Shown here one piece after another: positions 1 through 5,364 of a stretch of 9,109 bases of DNA. The notes under the pieces were generated by a model, which ran no database searches, was not told where the DNA came from, and worked only from the letters and a program-made list of their open reading frames with translations. This stretch comes from Ruminococcus sp. UBA3665 (GTDB lineage Bacteria > Bacillota > Clostridia > Oscillospirales > Ruminococcaceae). The DNA is taken from assembly GCA_002373165.1 (NCBI GenBank), contig DFJS01000030.1, positions 1-9,109 of the forward strand. Direction: 5' to 3'. The position numbers were made by a program, and so were the translations under genes. The first letter of the stretch is position 1. The number at the start of each line of letters is the position of its first letter.

Positions 1-170
1 CGGGAGCAACAGGCCCGACTGGCCCTCGTGGTATGACAGGTCCTCCGGCTGTGCTGACTCCTGCCGCTGCTGTGGAATCGCTTCCGGATTCGGCTACGCT
101 GGAACAGGCCGCAGCTTGTATTAATAATTTGATTACTGCTCTCCGGAATGCCGGATTCATGGAATCTTAA
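1..170 (+). CDS. Collagen-like (Gly-X-Y) repeat protein, C-terminal end only
   Basis: The gene runs in from the left edge; codons start at position 3 and the stop is TAA at 168-170, leaving 55 residues. The first 15 or so are collagen-like triplets (GATGPTGPRGMTGPP). They are followed by about 40 residues rich in Ala and Leu ending in LITALRNAGFMES. A short helical tail after Gly-X-Y repeats is usual in bacterial collagen-like surface proteins, where the repeat forms a triple helix and the ends help trimerise. In spore formers such proteins often sit on the exosporium, and the two coat-like genes just downstream fit that. Collagen-like tail fibres of phages are an alternative, but no phage gene is visible here. 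The N-terminus, total length and any signal or anchor lie outside the window. The collagen-like call is firm; the spore-surface role is inference. Confidence 0.8.
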   Translation, partial: GATGPTGPRGMTGPPAVLTPAAAVESLPDSATLEQAAACINNLITALRNAGFMES

Positions 171-190
171 ATTGCTCTGAAATAAGCCTT

Positions 191-221
191 TCCCCGTCTT
201 CCCGGACGGGGATTTTTTTTT
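191..221 (+). terminator. Rho-independent terminator after the collagen-like gene
   Basis: CCCCGTC (192-198) pairs perfectly with GACGGGG (205-211) around a 6-base loop, and the flanking T191-A212 adds an eighth pair. Nine T follow at 213-221. It sits 21 bp past the stop and separates this gene from the coat-like operon. Confidence 0.93.
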
Positions 222-267
222 AAAATTTCATGTATAAAAAATCGCTTTCGGGAAATAGTATCAGTAC

Positions 268-274
268 GGAGGTG
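268..274 (+). promoter_or_regulatory. Ribosome binding site that fixes the start of the 58-aa coat-like protein
   Basis: GGAGGTG lies 6 bases before the ATG at 281. The frame is open further upstream to an ATG at 230, but that codon has no ribosome binding site and lies just past the T-run of the terminator. The out-of-frame ATG at 277 is too close to the site to be used. Confidence 0.85.
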
Positions 275-280
275 AGATGC

Positions 281-457
281 ATGACATCCAAAGAATTATT
301 ATATGTAGAAGATGCGCTGGGTCATGAACAGTTTTTCCAGACAAAATGCCGCGAAACGGCTTCCCAGCTTCAGGATGAATGCCTGAAAAACTGCGTCGAA
401 CAGATGGCACATCAGCATGAACAGATCTTTTCAAGCCTGTACGGCTTGCTTCACTGA
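281..457 (+). CDS. Small spore-coat-like protein (first of a pair), 58 aa
   Basis: This is a 58-residue acidic, helical protein starting MTSKELLYVEDALGHEQFF, with a canonical GGAGGTG site 6 bases before the start. Its pattern (ELLYVEDALGHE near the N-terminus, two Cys near the middle, a His/Gln-rich helix ending in SSLYGLL) resembles the short partner commonly encoded next to CotF-like coat proteins in Clostridia. It has no signal peptide or membrane segment, as expected for a coat protein made in the mother cell and assembled on the forespore. It is followed after 16 bp by a second coat-like gene and preceded by a terminator, so the two form a separate operon. I found no convincing vegetative promoter upstream; a sporulation sigma factor is plausible but I cannot show a matching site. 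The gene is near certain; the coat role is likely. Confidence 0.8.
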   Translation: MTSKELLYVEDALGHEQFFQTKCRETASQLQDECLKNCVEQMAHQHEQIFSSLYGLLH

Positions 458-473
458 AACGGGGGCGAATGCA

Positions 474-716
474 ATGAATGATCAGAATTTAATGGAAAAT
501 CTGCTGATTCTTGAAAAAAGCGGCTGTGATATGTATCTGCACGGAACAATGGAATCCAGTTCCGGCAATGTGCAGAATTCTTTCAAGTCCGCGCTGAATG
601 ATTCGCTGAATATGCAGGAGAAAATTTATTCTGAAATGTCAGCGAAAGGCTGGTATCAGCCCGATTGTGCGGAACAGTCCAGAATGCAGGAAGTTCGTCA
701 GAAGTTCTGCTGCTAA
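474..716 (+). CDS. CotF-like spore coat protein, 80 aa
   Basis: The 80-residue product begins MNDQNLMENLLILEKSG. It has the layout of the Coat F family: an N-terminal helix carrying LLILEKSGCDMYLHG, a second helix with SFKSALNDSLNMQEKIYSEM, and the hallmark KGWYQP near residues 58-63, followed by a short Cys-ending tail (KFCC). Coat F proteins are structural components of the spore coat. I chose the ATG at 474 because the longer open frame from 417 overlaps the preceding gene and has no ribosome binding site. The site before 474 is only a G-rich GGGGGCG at 461-467, weaker than others here, so translation may be coupled to the upstream gene 16 bp away. The terminal CC could form disulphide links in the coat. 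Family assignment is fairly firm; the role is from family knowledge. Confidence 0.87.
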   Translation: MNDQNLMENLLILEKSGCDMYLHGTMESSSGNVQNSFKSALNDSLNMQEKIYSEMSAKGWYQPDCAEQSRMQEVRQKFCC

Positions 717-727
717 GATTTGATAGA

Positions 728-764
728 GAATTCCGTTGGCGGATTGCTGACGGAGTTCTTTTTT
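728..764 (+). terminator. Rho-independent terminator after the coat operon
   Basis: GAATTCCGT (728-736) pairs with ACGGAGTTC (750-758), with one G-T wobble. Six T follow at 759-764. It ends the two-gene coat operon 11 bp past the stop. Confidence 0.88.
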
Positions 765-818
765 GATTAGATGAATAAATAAATTCATGGAAAATTAAGA
801 TATATTTTTAAATAAATC

Positions 819-847
819 TTGAATTTTCTGTGAACTTATGGTATGAT
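819..847 (+). promoter_or_regulatory. Sigma-A type promoter of the arabinanase gene
   Basis: A -35 TTGAAT (819-824) and a -10 TATGAT (842-847) are separated by exactly 17 bases, and TGG just before the -10 makes it an extended -10. Transcription would begin near 854, giving a leader of about 28 bases before the ATG at 882. The A/T-rich stretch upstream (about 775-818) could act as an UP element. Confidence 0.72.
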
Positions 848-866
848 AAAGATAATATTTGAATTC

Positions 867-872
867 AGGAGG
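867..872 (+). promoter_or_regulatory. Ribosome binding site that fixes the start of the arabinanase
   Basis: AGGAGG lies 9 bases before the ATG at 882. The longer reading from the ATG at 843 would start inside the -10 box, and the in-frame ATG at 873 abuts the site directly. Only the start at 882 also gives a normal signal peptide (MKQKELWKKM followed by a hydrophobic stretch). Confidence 0.9.
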
Positions 873-881
873 ATGTTTGTT

Positions 882-3701
882 ATGAAACAGAAAGAGCTAT
901 GGAAAAAAATGACAGGCGCACTGACAGCAGTCAGTCTGCTGTGTGCTTCCGGACTGACTCTGCCGGCAGATGCCGCTTATACCCGCGTTGCTGTGCATGA
1001 CCCGTCAGTCATCAAGCTGGATGACGGAAGTTATTATATTATCGGCTCGCATCTGGGTGCGGCGCGTTCCAATGATCTGATGAACTGGACCGTCACGGCA
1101 GATTCTGACAAGGGTACGAAAAATACAACTTATTTCAAAGATATTTATACCGATCTGGCCAAGCCGAATGCCTGGTCAAATACATCGGCGAATTATGATT
1201 TGTCCGGGAATCTGTGGGCACCGGATATTGTCTGGAATGAAGTCATGCAGAAATGGTGCATGTATCTGAGTGTCAACGGCGATGACTGGCATTCTTCCAT
1301 CGTGCTGTGCACGGCTGACCAGATCGACGGGCCGTATACTTATGTAGATACAATTGTGTATTCCGGTTTTGAAACCAAGCCTGCCAACGATGCCAACAGC
1401 TATAAAAATACTGATGTAGAAAAAGTGCTGGGCAGCAATCCGGATTTAAGCCGCTATCTGACATCGGCCGGTCGCTGGAATGCAGAATACGGCACCAATG
1501 CCATTGACCCGTGTACGTTCTATGACGAGGCCGGTAATCTGAAAATGGTTTACGGCTCGTGGTTCGGCGGAATTTTTATGCTCGATCTGGATGAAAATAC
1601 AGGCCTGCGCGATTATACAGTAACATATCCGACTGTCGATTCCGGAACAAATAAGTCCGATGCTTATCTGGGAAAGAAAATCGCCGGCGGACACTGGGCA
1701 TCCGGCGAAGGCCCTTATATTGAATATATGACTCCGCCCGGAAGCAATGACGGCTATTATTATTTGTTCCTGTCTTACGGCTATTTTAATAATAAGGGCG
1801 GCTATAATATGCGCGTGTTCCGGAGCAAGAATCCGGAAGGTCCTTATCTTGATCAGAACGGAAACAGCGCGTTCTATGATACTGTCACAGGCGATGCCAA
1901 TACAGCCGGAAATATCGGCGAACGCTTGATGAGTAATTATCAATGGAGCTGCAATTCCCGGCCGAATACTGCACAGGGCCATAATTCTGCATTGCTGGAT
2001 GATGACGGAAAATTATTTGTGATTTATCATAATAAATTCGATGATGACTGGGGTTTTCATGAAGTCCGCACACATCAGCTGATTGTCAACGAGGACGGCT
2101 GGATCACTGCCGCTGCCTATGAGTATTCCGGCGAGGAACTCTCCAAAAAAGGCCATACGCTGGAGGCCGTCACAGGCGATTATGAACTGATCTGGCATAA
2201 TCCGAACCAGAAATTCGTGAATGAAAAATCCGCCGATGTCGAAAAGCCGATTAATATCACACTCAATGCTGACGGCTCTGTTTCCGGCGATATCACAGCT
2301 ACATGGAGCATGACTGACGGCACGCCCTATATGAGTTTCACCTGGGGCGGCGTGACATATAAAGGCGCATTCCTCGTGCAGAATGATGAATCTGATACTC
2401 CCGTCAAGAAAATGACCTTTACGGCAACAGGCATTAATATCTGCATCTGGGGCAGCAAGAAAGAAGCATATGATATTTCCAAAGACCTGGTAGACCGTGC
2501 CGGAAGCAGTCAGCTTGTTTATCAGGCCGATGCCAATGCGAAATATAATCATACGGTCAGGATAAATCATACAGATCTGTTAAGCGGCGTATCTTATCAT
2601 ATTATCAACAAATTCAGCGGCCGTTTGCTGGATCTCGAAAACGGCAATACTGCCGATGGTACGAATATTCAGCAATGGGAAGCCATTCCGGGCAGTCCGC
2701 AGGAATGGAGAATTGTCGAACTCGAAGACGGCTGGTGCAAAATTGTTTCCATGACGGATGAATCCAAAGCTCTGACGGTTGACGGCACTGATGCCGCAAA
2801 CGGCCTGAATATTCAGCTTTCTGCCTATACCGGCGCGGAAAACCAGCAGTTCAGATTTATTCAGAACAGGGGCTTCTATGGCATTGTTTCCCGTTCTTCC
2901 GGCGGCAAGGCCGGGCTGGATGTCTACGCCTGGAGCGAGGAAAACGGCGGCAATATCAATCAATGGGAATACTGGGGCGGCGACTGCCAGCTGTGGTATG
3001 TCACTCCGGCTTATCCGCAGGTCAATGATGCCGATTATGTCATCAAGAGTGTCAACAGCGGCCTGTGGCTCTCTTCTGATACAAATGGCAGTGCCGTGCA
3101 GGAAAATGAAGAATTTGTCTGGAATATCCAGTCCGCAGGTGACGGCTGGTATGAAATTCTCAGCCAGGATGGAAAAGCTCTTACCGTGCAGGATGCCAGT
3201 GCAGAGGACGGCAAAGATATTTATCTTTCTGATCTGACAGGTGATGTTTCTCAGAAATTCCGGATTTTCATGAATAATAACGGTTCTTACTCGATTCTGA
3301 CAGCGGCTTCCGGTTCGGTTTCGTCGCTGGATGTGTACGGCATCAGTCAGGAAGCAGGCGCGAACATCTGCCAGTGGAATTACTGGGGCGGCGACGGTCA
3401 GAACTGGATTCTGACTCCTGTCGTGCAGGAAGAAATAATCGAAACTGAAACAGAACCCGAAACAGAGTCTGAAACAGTTCAGGAGCTGGTTCCCGTTTAC
3501 GGCGATGTGGATTGCAGCGGAAAAGTCAATATTCTGGATGTCATCGCACTGAATAAAAATCTGCTCGGCAAAGAACTGCTCGGCGAACAGGCACAGAAAA
3601 ATGCCGATGTGGATGTCAATCAGACAATTGATTCTACCGATTCGCTGAATATTCTGAAATATATCGTCGGTCTTGTGACGGCATTCCCTGTCGGAAAGTA
3701 A
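882..3701 (+). CDS. Secreted cellulosomal GH43 arabinanase with two ricin-type domains and a type I dockerin, 939 aa
   Basis: This is predicted to be an extracellular endo-1,5-alpha-L-arabinanase acting on the arabinan side chains of pectin. Order of parts: signal peptide (1-31, lysine-rich start, cleavage near PADA-A); GH43 five-bladed propeller (about 36-410); a beta domain like the C-terminal domain of large arabinanases (about 430-555); two ricin-type beta-trefoil lectin domains (about 570-709 and 716-846); an acidic Glu/Thr linker (849-870); and a dockerin (874-937). The catalytic triad is visible in the usual order: Asp40 in HDPS, Asp209 in AIDPC and Glu276 in SGEGPY. His367 in GHNSALLDDDGK matches the metal-linked His of this subfamily. 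The motifs NLWAPD, GSWFGGIF and GGYNMRVFRS resemble Bacillus AbnB-type enzymes (GH43 subfamily 4 or 5). Dockerin loops start at Asp875 and Asp909, each with the 1-3-5-9-12 calcium ligand pattern. It is a lone transcription unit. Exact substrate is inference; xylan- or arabinoxylan-active GH43 is less likely. Confidence 0.93.
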   Translation: MKQKELWKKMTGALTAVSLLCASGLTLPADAAYTRVAVHDPSVIKLDDGSYYIIGSHLGAARSNDLMNWTVTADSDKGTKNTTYFKDIYTDLAKPNAWSNTSANYDLSGNLWAPDIVWNEVMQKWCMYLSVNGDDWHSSIVLCTADQIDGPYTYVDTIVYSGFETKPANDANSYKNTDVEKVLGSNPDLSRYLTSAGRWNAEYGTNAIDPCTFYDEAGNLKMVYGSWFGGIFMLDLDENTGLRDYTVTYPTVDSGTNKSDAYLGKKIAGGHWASGEGPYIEYMTPPGSNDGYYYLFLSYGYFNNKGGYNMRVFRSKNPEGPYLDQNGNSAFYDTVTGDANTAGNIGERLMSNYQWSCNSRPNTAQGHNSALLDDDGKLFVIYHNKFDDDWGFHEVRTHQLIVNEDGWITAAAYEYSGEELSKKGHTLEAVTGDYELIWHNPNQKFVNEKSADVEKPINITLNADGSVSGDITATWSMTDGTPYMSFTWGGVTYKGAFLVQNDESDTPVKKMTFTATGINICIWGSKKEAYDISKDLVDRAGSSQLVYQADANAKYNHTVRINHTDLLSGVSYHIINKFSGRLLDLENGNTADGTNIQQWEAIPGSPQEWRIVELEDGWCKIVSMTDESKALTVDGTDAANGLNIQLSAYTGAENQQFRFIQNRGFYGIVSRSSGGKAGLDVYAWSEENGGNINQWEYWGGDCQLWYVTPAYPQVNDADYVIKSVNSGLWLSSDTNGSAVQENEEFVWNIQSAGDGWYEILSQDGKALTVQDASAEDGKDIYLSDLTGDVSQKFRIFMNNNGSYSILTAASGSVSSLDVYGISQEAGANICQWNYWGGDGQNWILTPVVQEEIIETETEPETESETVQELVPVYGDVDCSGKVNILDVIALNKNLLGKELLGEQAQKNADVDVNQTIDSTDSLNILKYIVGLVTAFPVGK

Positions 3702-3710
3702 AATAAATTC

Positions 3711-3747
3711 CGGAAAACTCCTGTGCAGCGGGAGTTTTCCGTTTTTT
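3711..3747 (+). terminator. Rho-independent terminator of the arabinanase gene
   Basis: A perfect 11-bp stem, CGGAAAACTCC (3711-3721) with GGAGTTTTCCG (3731-3741), has a 9-base loop and is followed by six T (3742-3747). It begins 9 bp after the stop codon. The next promoter's -35 box starts 2 bp after the T-run. Confidence 0.95.
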
Positions 3748-3748
3748 A

Positions 3749-3777
3749 TTGACAAAAATCAAAAAAAATAGTATAAT
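3749..3777 (+). promoter_or_regulatory. Perfect consensus sigma-A promoter of the PHP phosphatase gene
   Basis: TTGACA (3749-3754) and TATAAT (3772-3777) match consensus at all twelve positions with a 17-base spacer. The start point would be near 3784, about 29 bases before the ATG. The spacer is almost pure A/T. No operator-like inverted repeat is seen around it, which suggests strong constitutive expression. Confidence 0.9.
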
Positions 3778-3812
3778 AAAATTAGTATCATTATGAAAGG
3801 ATCTGATGTTTC

Positions 3813-4583
3813 ATGCTTGCCAATTATCATACCCATACTTACAGATGCCATCACGCCGAAGGTGAGGACAGACAGTATATCGAAACTGCTATCCGGAACG
3901 GAATGAAAGTCCTGGGCTTTTCCGATCACTGCCCCTGGGTCTTCCCGGATGGCTTCGTCTCCCATACCAGAATGACCCCCGATCAGCTGGATGACTACTT
4001 CACCAGCCTGACCGATCTCCGCCGGGAATATCAGAAGGAAATTACAATTTATATCGGCTTTGAATCAGAATATATTCCGGAACTGCTCCCTGCACAGCAA
4101 AAACTGCTTGCCGATTATCCTGTTGATTATCAGATTCTGGGACAGCATTTCCTGACCAGAGAACCCAGCCTCTATACCGGACGGATTGTCAGTGATGAAA
4201 ATATGCTGGAAGAATATGTCAATTCTGTGATAGAAGGTCTGGAAACAGGGAATTATATCTATCTGGCGCATCCCGATCTGATGGGCTTTTCCGGTTCGCG
4301 CGAAATTTATGACAGGCATTACAGAAAATTATGCCGTTATCTGAAAGAACATCATCTGCCCGTGGAAGTCAATCTGCTGGGTGTGGCAGATCATCGGCAT
4401 TATACAGACGAGCATTTTCTTAGACTTGCCGGAGAAGAAGGCTGTTCGGCAATCATCGGCTGTGATGCACATCAGCCTTACCGTCTGGACTGCCGCCGGG
4501 AACAGGAACAGTGCCGGCAGATGGCATTGAACTGCGGTCTGCGCGTGATAGATTTTCTGCCCGGACTGGAAGAAAAATCCTGA
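3813..4583 (+). CDS. PHP-family phosphatase, histidinol-phosphatase (HisJ/HisK)-like, 256 aa
   Basis: The product is probably a cytoplasmic metal-dependent phosphoesterase. Relatives of this size (about 250-270 aa) hydrolyse L-histidinol phosphate to histidinol in histidine synthesis. The PHP metal-binding motifs appear in order: His6 and His8 in YHTHTYR, His14, Asp38-His39 in FSDHCPW, Glu84 in GFESEY, His112 in GQHF, His153 in LAHPDLM, and Asp218/His220 in GCDAHQP. These would hold a two- or three-metal centre in a TIM-like barrel. The start at 3813 is preceded by GAAAGGA (3795-3801) at a rather long 11-base spacing. No histidine-pathway gene is nearby, so the pathway assignment rests on family resemblance only; another phosphate-ester substrate is possible. 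No clear terminator separates it from the TetR gene 129 bp downstream, so some read-through is possible. Confidence 0.88.
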   Translation: MLANYHTHTYRCHHAEGEDRQYIETAIRNGMKVLGFSDHCPWVFPDGFVSHTRMTPDQLDDYFTSLTDLRREYQKEITIYIGFESEYIPELLPAQQKLLADYPVDYQILGQHFLTREPSLYTGRIVSDENMLEEYVNSVIEGLETGNYIYLAHPDLMGFSGSREIYDRHYRKLCRYLKEHHLPVEVNLLGVADHRHYTDEHFLRLAGEEGCSAIIGCDAHQPYRLDCRREQEQCRQMALNCGLRVIDFLPGLEEKS

Positions 4584-4608
4584 TGATTTTTCCAATAATT
4601 AGACAAAG

Positions 4609-4630
4609 TTCACAAATTATTCACAGATTA
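4609..4630 (+). repeat. Tandem 11-bp direct repeat upstream of the TetR promoter
   Basis: TTCACAAATTA (4609-4619) is followed directly by TTCACAGATTA (4620-4630), with one mismatch. The copies are spaced about one helical turn apart and end 3 bp before the likely -35 box, a position suited to regulator binding. It may equally be chance in A/T-rich DNA. Confidence 0.5.
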
Positions 4631-4633
4631 TTC

Positions 4634-4663
4634 TTTAAAAGTTTATCAGATTTATGCTATACT
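4634..4663 (+). promoter_or_regulatory. Likely promoter of the TetR-family gene
   Basis: The -10 box TATACT (4658-4663) is preceded by TGC, giving an extended -10. The best -35 is weak: TTTAAA (4634-4639, 18-base spacer) or TTAAAA (4635-4640, 17-base spacer). Extended -10 promoters tolerate a poor -35. Confidence 0.55.
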
Positions 4664-4694
4664 AATATTATATATACATTAAAAATCTATATTC

Positions 4695-4702
4695 AGAAAG
4701 GA
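4695..4702 (+). promoter_or_regulatory. Ribosome binding site that fixes the start of the TetR-family gene
   Basis: AGAAAGGA lies 10 bases before the ATG at 4713. An in-frame GTG at 4704 is only one base from the site and too close to serve. Confidence 0.75.
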
Positions 4703-4712
4703 TGTGTCTGCT

Positions 4713-5327
4713 ATGCCGACAGAAGTTTTTTTCCGCCTGACCCCCGTCAAGCAGCAGCATATTATCGATGCCATCAAAGAAGAAATTACCCGCGCACCGT
4801 TTGAAGATTTCTCTATTTATAACGTCGTCCGGAGCTGCGGCATTTCCCGCGGAAGCTTCTATCAGTATTTTGCCAATAAAGAAGATATTATGATCTATCT
4901 GCTCTCGGCGTATAACAAAAGTGTGCTGGAGCGTTTTAAACAGTCGCTGAAAGAAAATAACGGCGATCTGTTTCAGGGACTCGAAGACGGCTACCGTTTT
5001 GTTGTCCGGATGCTGTGCTATAAAGAATCCAAAGCCTACCGGCAGCATTTGTTCTGCAATGCCGATTTCTATGAAAAATTATGGAAAGACCATGATTTTT
5101 CTATTGAAAAATATCCCATTCTGCTGGATACGCTGGAACTGATCAAAATGGAAAATTTACACATCAGCGGCCGGGACGAACTCAAAACCCTGATAGAAAT
5201 CTGTATGGCTTCTATTACACGGGAGTGTATCAATCTGCTGCTGACTAATGCAACTGAACAAATGGCGATAGACAGCTTTATGAAAAAACTTGCTCTGCTC
5301 CGGAAAGCCTATCAGATACAGCAATAA
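4713..5327 (+). CDS. TetR/AcrR-family transcriptional regulator, 204 aa
   Basis: The N-terminal part has the TetR DNA-binding layout: a first helix (residues 11-27, VKQQHIIDAIKEEITRA), then the helix-turn-helix at about 33-56 with NVVRSCGISRGSFYQYF and the typical NKEDI that follows. The rest (about 60-204) is all helical and would form the dimer and ligand pocket; it matches no ligand class I can name. Length is normal for the family. TetR proteins usually repress their own gene or a neighbour such as an exporter, but no transporter is adjacent, so its target is unknown. A tandem 11-bp repeat just upstream of its promoter is a possible site for it or another regulator. The convergent vWA gene shares its terminator. 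Residues 101-125 (Cys102, Cys115, His112, His127) hold several possible metal or redox ligands, but this is speculative. Confidence 0.9.
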   Translation: MPTEVFFRLTPVKQQHIIDAIKEEITRAPFEDFSIYNVVRSCGISRGSFYQYFANKEDIMIYLLSAYNKSVLERFKQSLKENNGDLFQGLEDGYRFVVRMLCYKESKAYRQHLFCNADFYEKLWKDHDFSIEKYPILLDTLELIKMENLHISGRDELKTLIEICMASITRECINLLLTNATEQMAIDSFMKKLALLRKAYQIQQ

Positions 5328-5354
5328 AAAATGCCCCTGTGACGGGGCATTTTT
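5327..5354. terminator. Bidirectional terminator shared by the TetR and vWA genes
   Basis: AAAAATGCCCC (5327-5337) and GGGGCATTTTT (5344-5354) form a perfect 11-bp stem with a 6-base loop. The A-run on one side and T-run on the other let it work in both directions. It overlaps the TetR stop codon by one base and ends 10 bp before the vWA stop on the other strand. Confidence 0.93.
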
Positions 5355-5364
5355 ATTCTGTGCA

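Noticed and set aside
229..240. Sequence around CATGTATAAA as a promoter of the coat operon
   Set aside because: No -35 match lies at the right distance, and it fits neither the sigma-A nor a sporulation sigma pattern well; it also abuts the terminator tail.
882..3701. Polysaccharide utilisation locus with transporter and regulator
   Set aside because: No ABC or PTS transporter, sugar-responsive regulator or further glycosidase is joined to the arabinanase; it is transcribed alone.
2580..3755. Long minus-strand open frame (391 codons) opposite the arabinanase
   Set aside because: It lies wholly over the real gene and its terminator, lacks any family signal and has odd composition; it is a by-product of codon bias.
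4572..4592. GAAAAATC/GATTTTTC hairpin over the PHP stop codon as a terminator
   Set aside because: The stem is almost all A-T and no T-run follows outside it, so it is a poor terminator.
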